From contig CAZFMF010000002.1 in the NCBI GenBank assembly GCA_964519985.1, positions 186,001 through 250,000 on the forward strand: a stretch of 64,000 bases of DNA, in the 5' to 3' direction. The position numbers were made by a program, and so were the translations under genes. Under the pieces are notes generated by a model. That model had not been told where the DNA came from. It did no database searches and saw only the letters and a program-made list of their open reading frames with translations. Source of the stretch: JAIEOG01 sp964519985 (GTDB lineage: Bacteria > Bdellovibrionota > FAC87 > UBA2466). Shown here piece by piece: positions 41,567-50,454 of the stretch; the first letter of the stretch is position 1; every line of letters starts with the position of its first letter.

Positions 41567-42765
41567 GCCGCCACCAGATCCGCGATGTAGAAGCTGCCGT
41601 AGGTCTGCACCCGATCTTGCAACGTGAGCTTGCGCGCCCATTCAGGGTGATACTGGAGCAGGTCGCCGACTTGCCAACGCGAACCGCCGCGATTGACCAG
41701 AATCGGATCCACATAGTCGACTTCCAAACCACCACTGCGCCAAAGCATGCGGCAACCGGGAGCGGCGCGATCGACGATTCCCTGCCATTCTTTTTCCAAG
41801 ACCGGATGGTGGGCGTTGCTCAACCAATCCATATGGTCGAGCAGAACGTAGCGCGAGATCGAAAGCTGAGGATTGCAGTGCAGAAAATCGGCGATGGAGC
41901 CAGTGTGCAGGCTGATACGATCGATTCCGCCGGCTTTGAGTTTCGCAAAGGCATCGGGTTTCAGGTACTCCGGGCATCGCTCCTCCGAATACTCGCCCAT
42001 GAAATACAGACCCCAGAAATAGTTGTCGCGGATGGGGATATTCGTAAAAACGCTTTCCACACTATCTTCGATAAATCGCCCAATGCCGCCTGGATAACGG
42101 CTATCGACCTGCTTGCGTTGCGGGCGGGGGACGCCGAGCAAGGAAAGCGTCGCGTCCCAGCTCACTACCCAGCGCACCATGATGTTCCACATCCGCTCGC
42201 TCAACATCTGGTAGAGGTGACGTTGCTCCGCCATGGAGGTCGCTTCAAAAAGCTCGACCAAGCAACCGCGCATTTTTTGCAAATCGATGTAGCTATTCAC
42301 CATGCGGGCGAAGAGTCCCGAGGTGCCGCGGTAGTAAAAAGAGGGGCGCAGGCCTTCTCCGGAAAAGAAATCTAACTGCCGATCCCAGATCGCCTGCGCC
42401 GCCGGGGAGAGCTCGCCGCGCAAAACGCGACGGTACAACTCGGGAAATGTCGCCAATCGACCGCGGCCGAACAAGGAAAAGAATGTTTCAAAATCCAGCG
42501 TACGGATCCCGGCGAGCTTCAGCTCCAGCAGGGCATTCTGCTTTGGATTCATATCGACGCAGTAGATGTGCTTCGGATTGTCGAGCGCGTAGTCGAGGGC
42601 ATTGCAACCGGCGCTGGTGATCATGAAGACCGTATCGTCACCGGTGAGCTGAAGGGCTTGGCGATCCACGCGCGGGTCTTCCCAACACGTGTTGTAGACG
42701 AGATGATTGCGGTGAACGAGATTGAAAAGACGACTGCTTCCCCAATCCACGAGTCGGTGGCCCAT
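41563..42765 (-). CDS. btaA: Diacylglycerol 3-amino-3-carboxypropyltransferase BtaA
   Basis: 400 residues of the DUF3419/BtaA family. Landmarks are LVYNTCWEDPRVDRQALQL, ITSAGCNALDYAL, YCVDMNPKQNALLELKLAGI, and later LLDHMDWLSNAH. BtaA moves the 3-amino-3-carboxypropyl group of SAM onto diacylglycerol, the first step to betaine lipids, which replace phospholipids when phosphate is scarce. GAGGGGG precedes ATG 42765. I see no PHO box in the 71-base upstream gap, so phosphate control is not shown here. Confidence 0.9.
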   Translation of the reverse strand: MGHRLVDWGSSRLFNLVHRNHLVYNTCWEDPRVDRQALQLTGDDTVFMITSAGCNALDYALDNPKHIYCVDMNPKQNALLELKLAGIRTLDFETFFSLFGRGRLATFPELYRRVLRGELSPAAQAIWDRQLDFFSGEGLRPSFYYRGTSGLFARMVNSYIDLQKMRGCLVELFEATSMAEQRHLYQMLSERMWNIMVRWVVSWDATLSLLGVPRPQRKQVDSRYPGGIGRFIEDSVESVFTNIPIRDNYFWGLYFMGEYSEERCPEYLKPDAFAKLKAGGIDRISLHTGSIADFLHCNPQLSISRYVLLDHMDWLSNAHHPVLEKEWQGIVDRAAPGCRMLWRSGGLEVDYVDPILVNRGGSRWQVGDLLQYHPEWARKLTLQDRVQTYGSFYIADLVAA

Positions 42766-42836
42766 CGAACCCCCTCTTCATTAAGAAGGGTAAAGGATGT
42801 TTTTCAGGATCGGAGCGGAATTCCGTCAGAAGCGTG

Positions 42837-43757
42837 TTAGGGCTTATCCCGCGAAGCGGCGTGAGCCAAACCCGCCACATTGAGTTCGAGATCGAGTTTC
42901 AGAAGGTCCCAGTGGGCGGGAGAATTGAGGCCGCGCGCCGCCAACTCGCGACGCAATCGCGCGGCAATTTCTGATTCCAGGAAAGCCCGGCGTTCCGCCT
43001 CCGGTCGCGTCGCGGCTTGCTGACGCCATTGTTCGGAAGCGATGATCCAATCCGAAAGCTGAGCCGCACATTCCTTCAACCCGCGCACTTCCCCAAAGTG
43101 CGTGAGAAAGGCACGATCGCCGGGCAATGACGCCACCCGCGCGATGCTCTTCAATGCCTCATCGGCATTGAAATCGGTCGGACTCGTCGTAGGAAAGATA
43201 AATCGCCCGGCCGTTTGCAAGTCGGGGTAAGCGACGCCGAAAGAATCACCGGTAAAAGTCGCCCGTAACGACGAATCCCAAAGACAGAAATGGTGATTGG
43301 CGTGTCCCCGCGTGTGGAAAAACTCCCATTGCCGACTTCCCCAAGCTAACGCTTCTCCATCGGCCATCGCTCGGACGCGATCGGCGGCCACCGGTTCGAT
43401 TTCCCCGTAAAGGGCCGCGAAACGCGCCTCGCCGTAAACCGCCTTGGCCCCAGCGATCAGCTTCGTCGGATCCACGATATGGCGGACAGCCCGCGGGTGG
43501 GCAAGCAAGGTCGCGTTGGGGCAACGCTTCATCAAAGCCGAACTTCCGCCCGCGTGATCCAAATGCACGTGGGTGATCACCACGTATTCGACGTCCGCCG
43601 GCTGAAGTCCCTGCTCGGCCAAAGCTTGCATGAGTTTCGGAACGGAATGGGTCGTGTTGTTTTCGATAAAGGCGGCCCGCCGCCCTTCGACGAGTAGAAA
43701 GGCCGCGGCGTAGCGGGGGAAGAGGTAATCGCAATCAATCGTCACACAGACGGACAT
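42837..43757 (-). CDS. Metallo-beta-lactamase-fold hydrolase
   Basis: 306 residues from ATG 43757; the open frame runs further, but the upstream part is an antisense-like overlap. The metal site is ITHVHLDHAGG, with further ligands in FHTRGHANHH and FTGDSFG. After the core comes a helical C-terminal part (QWRQQAATRPEAERRAFLES). It is a generic MBL hydrolase; the FHTRGHANHHFCLWD segment is seen in glyoxalase-II-like and lactonase-like members. It stands between yihY and btaA on one strand and may share their transcript. Confidence 0.85.
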   Translation of the reverse strand: MSVCVTIDCDYLFPRYAAAFLLVEGRRAAFIENNTTHSVPKLMQALAEQGLQPADVEYVVITHVHLDHAGGSSALMKRCPNATLLAHPRAVRHIVDPTKLIAGAKAVYGEARFAALYGEIEPVAADRVRAMADGEALAWGSRQWEFFHTRGHANHHFCLWDSSLRATFTGDSFGVAYPDLQTAGRFIFPTTSPTDFNADEALKSIARVASLPGDRAFLTHFGEVRGLKECAAQLSDWIIASEQWRQQAATRPEAERRAFLESEIAARLRRELAARGLNSPAHWDLLKLDLELNVAGLAHAASRDKP

Positions 43758-43780
43758 GGTTTGTTCTACCGGGGCTCCGG

Positions 43781-45112
43781 CTACTTGGCGAGATCGGGAA
43801 TCTTGATCTTCTCGTAGAAGGCCGTCCAATGGTCGAGACTCTTGCTCCAAGCTTTGCCCACCGGCGCGGTGACGCGCCCCGGGGCGCAATCGAAGAAATC
43901 GGCGAGCAAAGCCCCGAGATCGAGTTCTTCTACCTCGCGGGCCAAGACGTAGTCTCCGCCCACTTGATTGTCTTGCGTCAGGCATTCGGCGACGAGCTTC
44001 TTGCGCTGGAGGTATTCCAAAATCGAACGCACTTGGCGGCTATTCAGATCCCCAATGTCTTGCAGCCTTTCGAAACTCACCGCGCCCAAACCCTTATGGT
44101 GGGCGCGATAGAGCTCGGCGAGAATGCTCAAGACGCCTTCGCCTTCGCGCAAGGCGGGCTCGCGCCGAAATGCGATGAAGATATCCTTGGCGTTCTGAAA
44201 GAGAAAACTCACCTCGGCGCCGAGGATGATCACGATCCAGAGGAGATAAATCCAAAAACCCACGAGCGGAACCGCGGCCGCTTTGCCGTACGCGGAATTC
44301 GTTCCGTAGTGAAAGTAGATCCGCATGCCGATATTGGCCAAGATCAAGCCGAGGGTGGCGAACCCCGCCCCGGCGATCGCCGACTTCCACCAAACTCGCC
44401 GCACCGGCACGAATCGGTACATCACCAGAAAGATGCCGAAGACCAAGGCGTAGGGGATCACGTAATTGAGCAAGACGCCCAGGACCGGGATGCGCTCGAG
44501 CAAGAAACGGGTGACGGGAAAGCGCTGAAGTATCAGGGGCACGGAGAAACCGCCGATGACGACGATGGGAGCCAAAACGACGACGATAATAAAAGACCCG
44601 ACCCGTTCGTGGAATGGCCGACTGCGATCCGACGACCAAATCGCATTGAGGGTGGTGTCGATATTGGAATACATCTGCAGTCCTACCCAACCCAGAATCA
44701 AAATGGCAAAGATCCCGACCGAACCGCTGGCACGGGTGACATTGGCCAAATAGGCATCTTTAAAATGGATGATGTAGGCGTTGATGGACTCCCGATGCTC
44801 CATCGGGATCGTGCCGAGAAAGTTCGCCAACATGGTTTGAATCGAGTCCTGCACCATTCCAAATTGGGCGAGAAAAGTGAAAACGAAGAAAGCGCCGGCC
44901 ACGAGCGGGAGCAGCGAGAAGATCGTGAGGTAAGCCAGCGACTGCGCGCGGATGTTCACGCTGTCACGGTCGAATTCGTGCATCAGCATCCAGAACCAAC
45001 GCTGGGTGCGGTGCCAGATCTTCTGGACGGCGTTGTCTTCTTTTTGTTCGAGCTGGCCCAGACGCACGACACGCTGCCCAATCTTCTTCAGCTCTTCATT
45101 CTGTACCGACAC
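43781..45112 (-). CDS. YihY/BrkB family membrane protein with a winged-helix tail
   Basis: 443 residues. The ~300-residue membrane part has six segments, including AYLTIFSLLPLVAGAFFVFTF, ILILGWVGLQMYSNIDTTLNAIW, the family core RVWWKSAIAGAGFATL, and VGFWIYLLWIVIILGAEVSFLF. The C-terminal ~120 residues include LQDIGDLNSRQVRSILEYLQRKKLVAE, a winged-helix-like unit common in the longer YihY proteins. The protein was once misnamed RNase BN. The transport or envelope role is unknown. Confidence 0.87.
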   Translation of the reverse strand: MSVQNEELKKIGQRVVRLGQLEQKEDNAVQKIWHRTQRWFWMLMHEFDRDSVNIRAQSLAYLTIFSLLPLVAGAFFVFTFLAQFGMVQDSIQTMLANFLGTIPMEHRESINAYIIHFKDAYLANVTRASGSVGIFAILILGWVGLQMYSNIDTTLNAIWSSDRSRPFHERVGSFIIVVVLAPIVVIGGFSVPLILQRFPVTRFLLERIPVLGVLLNYVIPYALVFGIFLVMYRFVPVRRVWWKSAIAGAGFATLGLILANIGMRIYFHYGTNSAYGKAAAVPLVGFWIYLLWIVIILGAEVSFLFQNAKDIFIAFRREPALREGEGVLSILAELYRAHHKGLGAVSFERLQDIGDLNSRQVRSILEYLQRKKLVAECLTQDNQVGGDYVLAREVEELDLGALLADFFDCAPGRVTAPVGKAWSKSLDHWTAFYEKIKIPDLAK

Positions 45113-45173
45113 ACGGCCTCCACTCTCTTTTTCGGCTTATTTGGGCTGGGAGAAAAGCCGATAGCGAACAACG

Positions 45174-45941
45174 ATGAGACGTCAGCGTTTTTCTTTCCGA
45201 GAAAAGATCGAGCTCATCCGACCTTTCTTCGCCCCTACGCTGCTCAGCGTCGCCGTTTTTGTTCTTTCAACTCTAGGGTTTATCTTTCAAAACCGAAACG
45301 ATCTTTTGATTTTTGCGGCGCAGCAAAACCGATTTTTTCCGGCCCGCGTCTTAGCCGCGATGGGCGCCCACGCCACCGAGGCGACGGAGACATTTCCCGA
45401 GCCTGCGTTCATTGAGTACTTACATAGCCTCTACGACCCGCGTCATCGGGGTCCGCAGGGTGTCGCTTTTGCCGAACTTCTACTGCGCGCCGGCGCGTCT
45501 CTTTCCGAGCGCAGTGCCGCGGGTTGGACGCCCATGATGCTCGCCGCCGGAGCCGGACAAACCGATATCGTGATGCTGCTGATCCGCCACGGCGCCGACA
45601 TCGACGCGCGCGGTTTCGGCGAAGAAAACAATGAGGGGATGACGGCCCTCATGGCGGCCGCGATGCACGGCCACGCCGACATCGTGAAACTTCTGGTGGA
45701 TCGGGGATCGAATGTCCACTTGCGCAGTCGCGCCGGCTATACGGCACTCTTGCTAGCGGCTTCCAAGGGCCACCTTCCCTGCGTAGAACTACTTCTCCAG
45801 AAGGGCGCTTCCGTTCCGCTCTCCACGGTTCAAGTCGCCGAACGCAACGGCCACACCGCCATCGCGAAACGTCTCCGCGAAGCCATGGACCAACCCCGCA
45901 CCGAAGTCCTCCGCCGTCCCGCCAAATTCCCCGAAGAGTAA
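45174..45941 (+). CDS. Membrane-anchored ankyrin repeat protein
   Basis: 255 residues. An N-terminal anchor (FFAPTLLSVAVFVLSTLGFIF) is followed by a linker and about four ankyrin repeats: AGWTPMMLAAGAGQTDIVML, GMTALMAAAMHGHADIVKL, AGYTALLLAASKGHLPCVEL, and a weaker last one at QVAERNGHTAIAK. It probably holds a protein partner, in the periplasm if the anchor is N-in. The stop codon forms the first bases of the nested repeat that follows. Confidence 0.85.
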   Translation: MRRQRFSFREKIELIRPFFAPTLLSVAVFVLSTLGFIFQNRNDLLIFAAQQNRFFPARVLAAMGAHATEATETFPEPAFIEYLHSLYDPRHRGPQGVAFAELLLRAGASLSERSAAGWTPMMLAAGAGQTDIVMLLIRHGADIDARGFGEENNEGMTALMAAAMHGHADIVKLLVDRGSNVHLRSRAGYTALLLAASKGHLPCVELLLQKGASVPLSTVQVAERNGHTAIAKRLREAMDQPRTEVLRRPAKFPEE

Positions 45942-46165
45942 AGGTACCCACTTCCTTTCCAGTCATTGCGCACAAAGGTACCCGCTACCTTTCCAGTCAA
46001 AAGTCGTCAGGCTTTCCAGTCAGCGATGCGAAACCGCCACAGCCTTGCGAACAAAGGTACCCTGCCGCCTTCTGGACCAGCCAAGATCGGCAGCCTCTAC
46101 GGTCATGACTGGAAAGGTAGCGGGTACTTGCGTGCGAGATGACTGGAAAGGAAGTGGGTACCTTT
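45940..46165. repeat. Nested inverted-repeat element filling a convergent gap
   Basis: The 226-base stretch has perfect 26-bp ends: AAAGGTACCC...TTTCCAGTCA at 45940-45965, and its exact reverse complement at 46140-46165. A second inner pair lies at 45974-45999 and 46106-46127 (22 bases exact). Degenerate partial copies sit at 46010-46022 and 46053-46080. Its ends fall within the stop codons of the two flanking convergent genes. It encodes no protein. A MITE-like or termination role is inferred. Confidence 0.85.
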
Positions 46166-47988
46166 CATAAGCGCAGCGTCGATTCGCGGTGTTGGGCTTC
46201 TTGTTGGCGTTTCCACATTAGGGCGTATTCGCCCCCGCGGTTGACCATCTCGGCATGTTTGCCGCGTTCGACGATCCGGCCGTCTTTCAAGACCAAGATT
46301 TCATCGGCGTCGATCACGGTCGAAAGACGGTGCGCGATGACGAGCGCCGTGCGATCACGGGACACTTCGTTCAACGACGCTTGGATCTGCTTTTCGGTGT
46401 GCGAATCCAACGCCGAAGTCGCCTCGTCGAAAATCAAAATGCGCGGGTTCTTCAAGATCGTGCGCGCAATCGCCACGCGTTGTTTCTCGCCGCCGGAGAG
46501 TTTGAGACCGCGTTCGCCGACCATCGTTTCGTAGCCCTGCGGCAGCTTGACGACGAAGTCGTGGATGCGCGCTAGCTTGGCGGCTTCAATGACCTCGCCC
46601 TCCGTCGCCTCCGGACGCCCGTAGTGAATGTTGTACCGGATCGTATCGTTGAACAGCACCGTATCCTGCGGCACGACTCCAATGGACTCGCGCAGCGACT
46701 TCTGCGTGATGGCATCGATCGATTTGCCGTCCACGAGGACTTCGCCCTTTTGGATTGCGTAGAAGCGAAACAAGATGCGCGAAAGCGTCGACTTCCCGGC
46801 ACCACTGGGCCCCACCACCGCCACGGTCTGTCCCGGCTCGATTTTAAAGCTGATGTTTTCCAGGATTTGCCGATCGGATTGGTAGCTGAAATCGACGTGT
46901 TTAAACTCTACTTTCCCGGGGCCCGGCGTCAACGCCGCCGCGCCGGGTGCATCTTGGATCTCGGCGTGGACGTCGATGAGCTCAAACATCTTGTCCATGT
47001 CGATGAGCCCTTGCTTCATCTCCCGGTACACAAAACCCAAAAAATTCAGCGGTAGGTAGAGTTGAATCAGGAAGGTATTCACCAGAACAAAGTCCCCGAC
47101 CGTCAAATAGCCGCCCGCCACCCCTCGCGCGGCGAGCCACATAATGGCAATCAAGCCCACGCCAATGATGACGCCCTGACCGATGTTCAGCAATGAAAGC
47201 GTCCCCTGACTAATGACCGCCGCGCGCTCATACCCTTCCAACGCATGATCGAAGCGGCGAAACTCATGTTCCTCATTGCCGAAGTATTTCACCGTCTCAT
47301 AGTTCAGGAGCGAATCGACGGCTTTCGTGTTGGCCTCGGCGTCCTTTTCATTCATTTCCCGCCGGTAACGCACACGCCAATCGGTGATGGCCAGCGTATA
47401 GAAGATGTAAATCGCCACCGTCAGGAAAGCGACGGCGGCGAACCAGAAATCAAATCGCACCAATAGAATGCCGGTGACTAGCCCAATCTCGAGCAACGTG
47501 GGAAGGATATTGAAAAGCATGAAATTCAAAAAGAACTCAATGCCGTTGGTGCCGCGCTCAATCACGCGCGATAGCCCGCCCGTCTGTCGCTCTAAATGAA
47601 AACGCAAGGAAAGCGCATGCAGGTGTTTGAACGTGCTGAGCGCAATCCGCCGCTGGGCATGCTGACCCACTTTGGAAAAGAGGTAGTCGCGCATTTCGCC
47701 GAACCCCTGCGAGAGCACGCGGGCGATGCCATACGCCAGAATGAACATCACCGGTACCGCCACGAGTTGCGCGGGTTTGGAAAGGGCATCGACCGCCCCC
47801 TTATAAAGGAACGGGACGTAGACGTTCACCAACTTAGCCGAAATCAACGCCACCATCGCCAAGACCACGCGCAGGCGCAAATCGTTGCGTCCCTCCGGCC
47901 ATAGGTAGCCGGCCAGCGTGCGCATGGTTTTCCAGTCGCTGCGTTTTCGCGTGTACTTCGTTGCTTCGAAACGGGTGGGGTCGGCCAT
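46165..47988 (-). CDS. Atm1/HMT1-type ABC exporter
   Basis: 607-residue half-transporter with six membrane segments fused to an ATPase. Walker A GPSGAGKST, Q-loop GVVPQDTVLFNDTI, signature LSGGEKQRVAIARTILK, Walker B ILIFDEATSALD and H-loop VIAHRLSTV are intact. The membrane part matches the Atm1/ABCB7 class: YVPFLYKGAVDAL, SLRFHLERQTGGLSRVIERG and YFGNEEHEFRRFD. Such exporters move glutathione-linked sulfur, Fe-S precursors or metal conjugates. It is convergent with the ankyrin gene and separated from it by the nested repeat. Confidence 0.9.
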   Translation of the reverse strand: MADPTRFEATKYTRKRSDWKTMRTLAGYLWPEGRNDLRLRVVLAMVALISAKLVNVYVPFLYKGAVDALSKPAQLVAVPVMFILAYGIARVLSQGFGEMRDYLFSKVGQHAQRRIALSTFKHLHALSLRFHLERQTGGLSRVIERGTNGIEFFLNFMLFNILPTLLEIGLVTGILLVRFDFWFAAVAFLTVAIYIFYTLAITDWRVRYRREMNEKDAEANTKAVDSLLNYETVKYFGNEEHEFRRFDHALEGYERAAVISQGTLSLLNIGQGVIIGVGLIAIMWLAARGVAGGYLTVGDFVLVNTFLIQLYLPLNFLGFVYREMKQGLIDMDKMFELIDVHAEIQDAPGAAALTPGPGKVEFKHVDFSYQSDRQILENISFKIEPGQTVAVVGPSGAGKSTLSRILFRFYAIQKGEVLVDGKSIDAITQKSLRESIGVVPQDTVLFNDTIRYNIHYGRPEATEGEVIEAAKLARIHDFVVKLPQGYETMVGERGLKLSGGEKQRVAIARTILKNPRILIFDEATSALDSHTEKQIQASLNEVSRDRTALVIAHRLSTVIDADEILVLKDGRIVERGKHAEMVNRGGEYALMWKRQQEAQHRESTLRL

Positions 47989-48044
47989 CGGCAGACTTTA
48001 GCAAGACCTCGGTGTATAAAGAAAGGCTCGACCGGAGGAAAAAC

Positions 48045-48791
48045 TTGCGCGCCACACTTCTTTTCTTGGCATTTTCCGCTCCCGCCTTTGGGGGATGGGT
48101 TCTCAGCGGAAATCTCACCCAGGGCGGAACGCCCGGACCGTTGAAACAGTACTACCAAGGGGATAACGCCCGTCTGGACTTTCGGGCCGCGCCCGGTTCG
48201 CAGCAAGACAACTGGCTGGTCTACCGCGGCGGCACCGGAATGATTTCGGTAGTCGACTCCATAAAGAAGTCCTACCTCGAAATGCACGAGAAGGACGTGG
48301 AGCGCATTGGTGGATTGCTCGCCGCTTTCCCCGGCGCCCATCGCAATGCCGCACCAAAAGTTCAGCCCGGTGATATCACCTTCAAGAAAGACGCCGGTCA
48401 GCAGACGGTAGGAAAATGGAAGTGCACTCGCTACTCCATCCTAAACAAAGGCAAAAAGACCGGTTCGATCTGCGTCGTTCCGTTTGAAAGTGTCGGCGCC
48501 ACGCCCACTGACCTAAAACCGCTCGCCTCCCTTGCTCGCACTTTTTCCTCACTGGGCTCGCTGGCTCCTCAGCAAAGCAGTTTTCTCGGTTGGGGGATTG
48601 GTGAAGCGCTCAAGCTCGGTCTGATGGTGGAAGCGGTGGGTTTAGATGCCGCCGGCAAACCGGCCTCCCGATTGGTGCTAGATTCGGTCAAAAAGGAAAC
48701 GCTGGCGGATACCACCTTCGCCAATCCGGCGGGCTTCACGAAGAACGATCTCACGTCCCTACTGCAAGGAATGATGCTGAAGGGAAGATGA
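48045..48791 (+). CDS. Exported protein, DUF4412-like
   Basis: 248 residues from TTG 48045, chosen because GGAGG lies eight bases upstream and the signal peptide starts there (RATLLFLAFSAPAFGG). The mature part contains WLVYRGGTGMISVVDSIKKS and YLEMHEKD, then WKCTRYSILNKGKKTGSICV, like DUF4412 proteins in which a bound-metal-free beta structure carries a modified Cys pair. Function unknown. It is divergent from the ABC exporter gene (gap 56 bases). Confidence 0.72.
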   Translation: MRATLLFLAFSAPAFGGWVLSGNLTQGGTPGPLKQYYQGDNARLDFRAAPGSQQDNWLVYRGGTGMISVVDSIKKSYLEMHEKDVERIGGLLAAFPGAHRNAAPKVQPGDITFKKDAGQQTVGKWKCTRYSILNKGKKTGSICVVPFESVGATPTDLKPLASLARTFSSLGSLAPQQSSFLGWGIGEALKLGLMVEAVGLDAAGKPASRLVLDSVKKETLADTTFANPAGFTKNDLTSLLQGMMLKGR

Positions 48792-48881
48792 ACGGTCGTT
48801 TAGTAAGCCTCACGCGTATTTAGTGGAGTTTGGAGCCGAGATCCCGTAAAGCAGGGCCCTGAGCACGGGAGGGCGAGGCAA

Positions 48882-49886
48882 GTGGGAAAGATCGGATTTC
48901 AGCTGTGGTTGGCGTTCCTCCTCGGCATTGGCGGCCTACCTACGGTTGCACAGGCTCGCAGACTGGCCGATTCTTGTGCCCAAATAGCTTCCCATTTCGG
49001 CACTCAATCTGACCCCCGATTTAATCCCGGCTACCTCGGCATTTGTGGACAAACCTGCGTGATCAATGCGGCGATGGCCGTCGCGGTAGCACAAGGCATT
49101 CGCCCTCCACCGGCGGCCGATCTATTAGCGTACCTTGTGGAAAAAGGGCATGTGGGTTTCGACCGGAAAAACGCTACGGGTGCCTTCGCTCTCAAGCAGG
49201 CCTTTGCGGATTTGGCGCGATACATGAGCCTCGCCCCCGTAGCCGCCGAAACGTTCATCGGCGCGGCAACCTTTGATGGCCTTCGGCGGCTGTCGTCGAC
49301 CGACAGCTTGGCGATCATCGGGCTGCAGACCACGGAAAGAATTCCCGAAGGACATGCCCTTTTGGTAACGGATGTGAATTCCGCGCTAAATACCCTCTGG
49401 CATCGAGAACCCGGCTCGCCGGAAACGCTTCGTTGGCTTCAGTTTGAACCTACGTTTGACTTAGTCGATCGCGGCCAGGGCTATGTTCGTGTTCCGACCG
49501 GGCAATCTTCCGTCCGTAAGGATTTGGCCCCCGGACTGGAGTGGTTCTTCAAGAAACGTAACCGAGCCTATATGTCGGACGAACTACTCTTGATTTCGTT
49601 GGAAACACCACCGGCGACGATCGCAAGACGGGTGGCATTTTCCGATGAAATGATGAGGCGCCTGGAAACCGACGTGAGCGGAGACTCGGCCTGCGAGTAT
49701 CTTTTCTCCTTTCGCCCCCTCCCCGACCAACCCGGGTACTACGTATCCAACATCACACGAGAGAAAGTGACCGCCTTCAGTCTTGGCGGCGCATTGGCGC
49801 GGTTCAAGACCCACGTCAAAGGTCTGTCGAAAACCCAATTGGATGCAATCGAGGCCCGGTTTCAAGATACCCAGCGTCGCCAATAG
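48882..49886 (+). CDS. Exported papain-like cysteine peptidase candidate
   Basis: 334 residues from GTG 48882 with GGGAGG upstream. A signal peptide (FQLWLAFLLGIGGLPTVAQA) leads to a domain with LGICGQTCVINAAMAVAVAQ (Cys55, Gln57, Cys59) and, 100 residues later, EGHALLVTDVN (His158, Asp164 or Asn166). A Cys at a helix start and a GHxxLVxxVN strand are the pattern of C39/papain-fold enzymes. The rest, from ~200 on, is unrecognised. A secreted peptidase or transferase acting on envelope or foreign proteins is inferred. Confidence 0.6.
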   Translation: MGKIGFQLWLAFLLGIGGLPTVAQARRLADSCAQIASHFGTQSDPRFNPGYLGICGQTCVINAAMAVAVAQGIRPPPAADLLAYLVEKGHVGFDRKNATGAFALKQAFADLARYMSLAPVAAETFIGAATFDGLRRLSSTDSLAIIGLQTTERIPEGHALLVTDVNSALNTLWHREPGSPETLRWLQFEPTFDLVDRGQGYVRVPTGQSSVRKDLAPGLEWFFKKRNRAYMSDELLLISLETPPATIARRVAFSDEMMRRLETDVSGDSACEYLFSFRPLPDQPGYYVSNITREKVTAFSLGGALARFKTHVKGLSKTQLDAIEARFQDTQRRQ

Positions 49887-49923
49887 GCCGCGCGTGGGTT
49901 GCAACTGAGGTAGAATAAACCTC

Positions 49924-50454
49924 ATGCCGAACTGGTTCTGGGTTGCCCATTCTGCGTGGCGTTATCGCAAGGAGTTGGTTGCGGGCGTTCAAGTCGTGGC
50001 CGAGATGCGCAAGAGCGCCAGTGATTTCACCCGCGAGTACATCCGACGCCGGGTCAAACAGGGACTGGTCACCGGTTTGGTCCAGGTACTCTTTCAAATC
50101 GTGCTGTTGCTGGGGGCGCTCTTGTTGGTCGTGGCCCAGCCTACGCTGTTTTCCCGGCTGGTCGCCTCGGCGGTGCTTTGGGCCATCACCGGCTATAATC
50201 TCTATCGCTTTTTCACCCACACTATCCCCGAACTCAAAGCGGTGCGCCGGACCCTGCGCAGCAAGAGCAAACGGGGAATGGTCTTAAAATACTTCCTGCG
50301 GATCTCGGTTGTGACGGAGCTGATCCAATGGAATCTTTTGCTCCCCGCGGTATGCCTGTTTACAGCGATCCTCACCCGATCCGCGATCGGCACCAACGTC
50401 TCGTTCGTTCGCCCGTGGGTCGATGCGTTTTCAAAACTCAATTCACTGCACTAG
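49924..50454 (+). CDS. Small membrane protein of unknown function
   Basis: 176 residues. A charged N-terminal helix (RYRKELVAGVQVVAEMRKSASDF) is followed by three hydrophobic segments: LVQVLFQIVLLLGALLLVVA, LVASAVLWAITGYNLY and LIQWNLLLPAVCLFTAILT. It has no known family motif. The 38-base gap after the papain-like gene suggests one unit. The 3' end overlaps the convergent DUF885 gene by 17 bases. Confidence 0.75.
   Translation: MPNWFWVAHSAWRYRKELVAGVQVVAEMRKSASDFTREYIRRRVKQGLVTGLVQVLFQIVLLLGALLLVVAQPTLFSRLVASAVLWAITGYNLYRFFTHTIPELKAVRRTLRSKSKRGMVLKYFLRISVVTELIQWNLLLPAVCLFTAILTRSAIGTNVSFVRPWVDAFSKLNSLH

Noticed and set aside
43758..43985. Longer N-terminus of the MBL hydrolase
   Set aside because: The Arg-rich stretch is antisense-like overlap with yihY in another frame.
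43829..45415. 528-codon plus-strand frame opposite yihY
   Set aside because: It is antisense to a clear YihY gene, and its composition (Asp/His/Glu-rich without a fold) is that of a shadow frame.
45940..46165. Possible CRISPR array
   Set aside because: The repeats occur in both orientations with unequal, non-unique spacers; it is an inverted-repeat element, and no cas gene is nearby.
48792..48881. tRNA or small RNA in the gap before the papain-like gene
   Set aside because: No cloverleaf arms or T-loop are visible, only a weak GC-rich stem.
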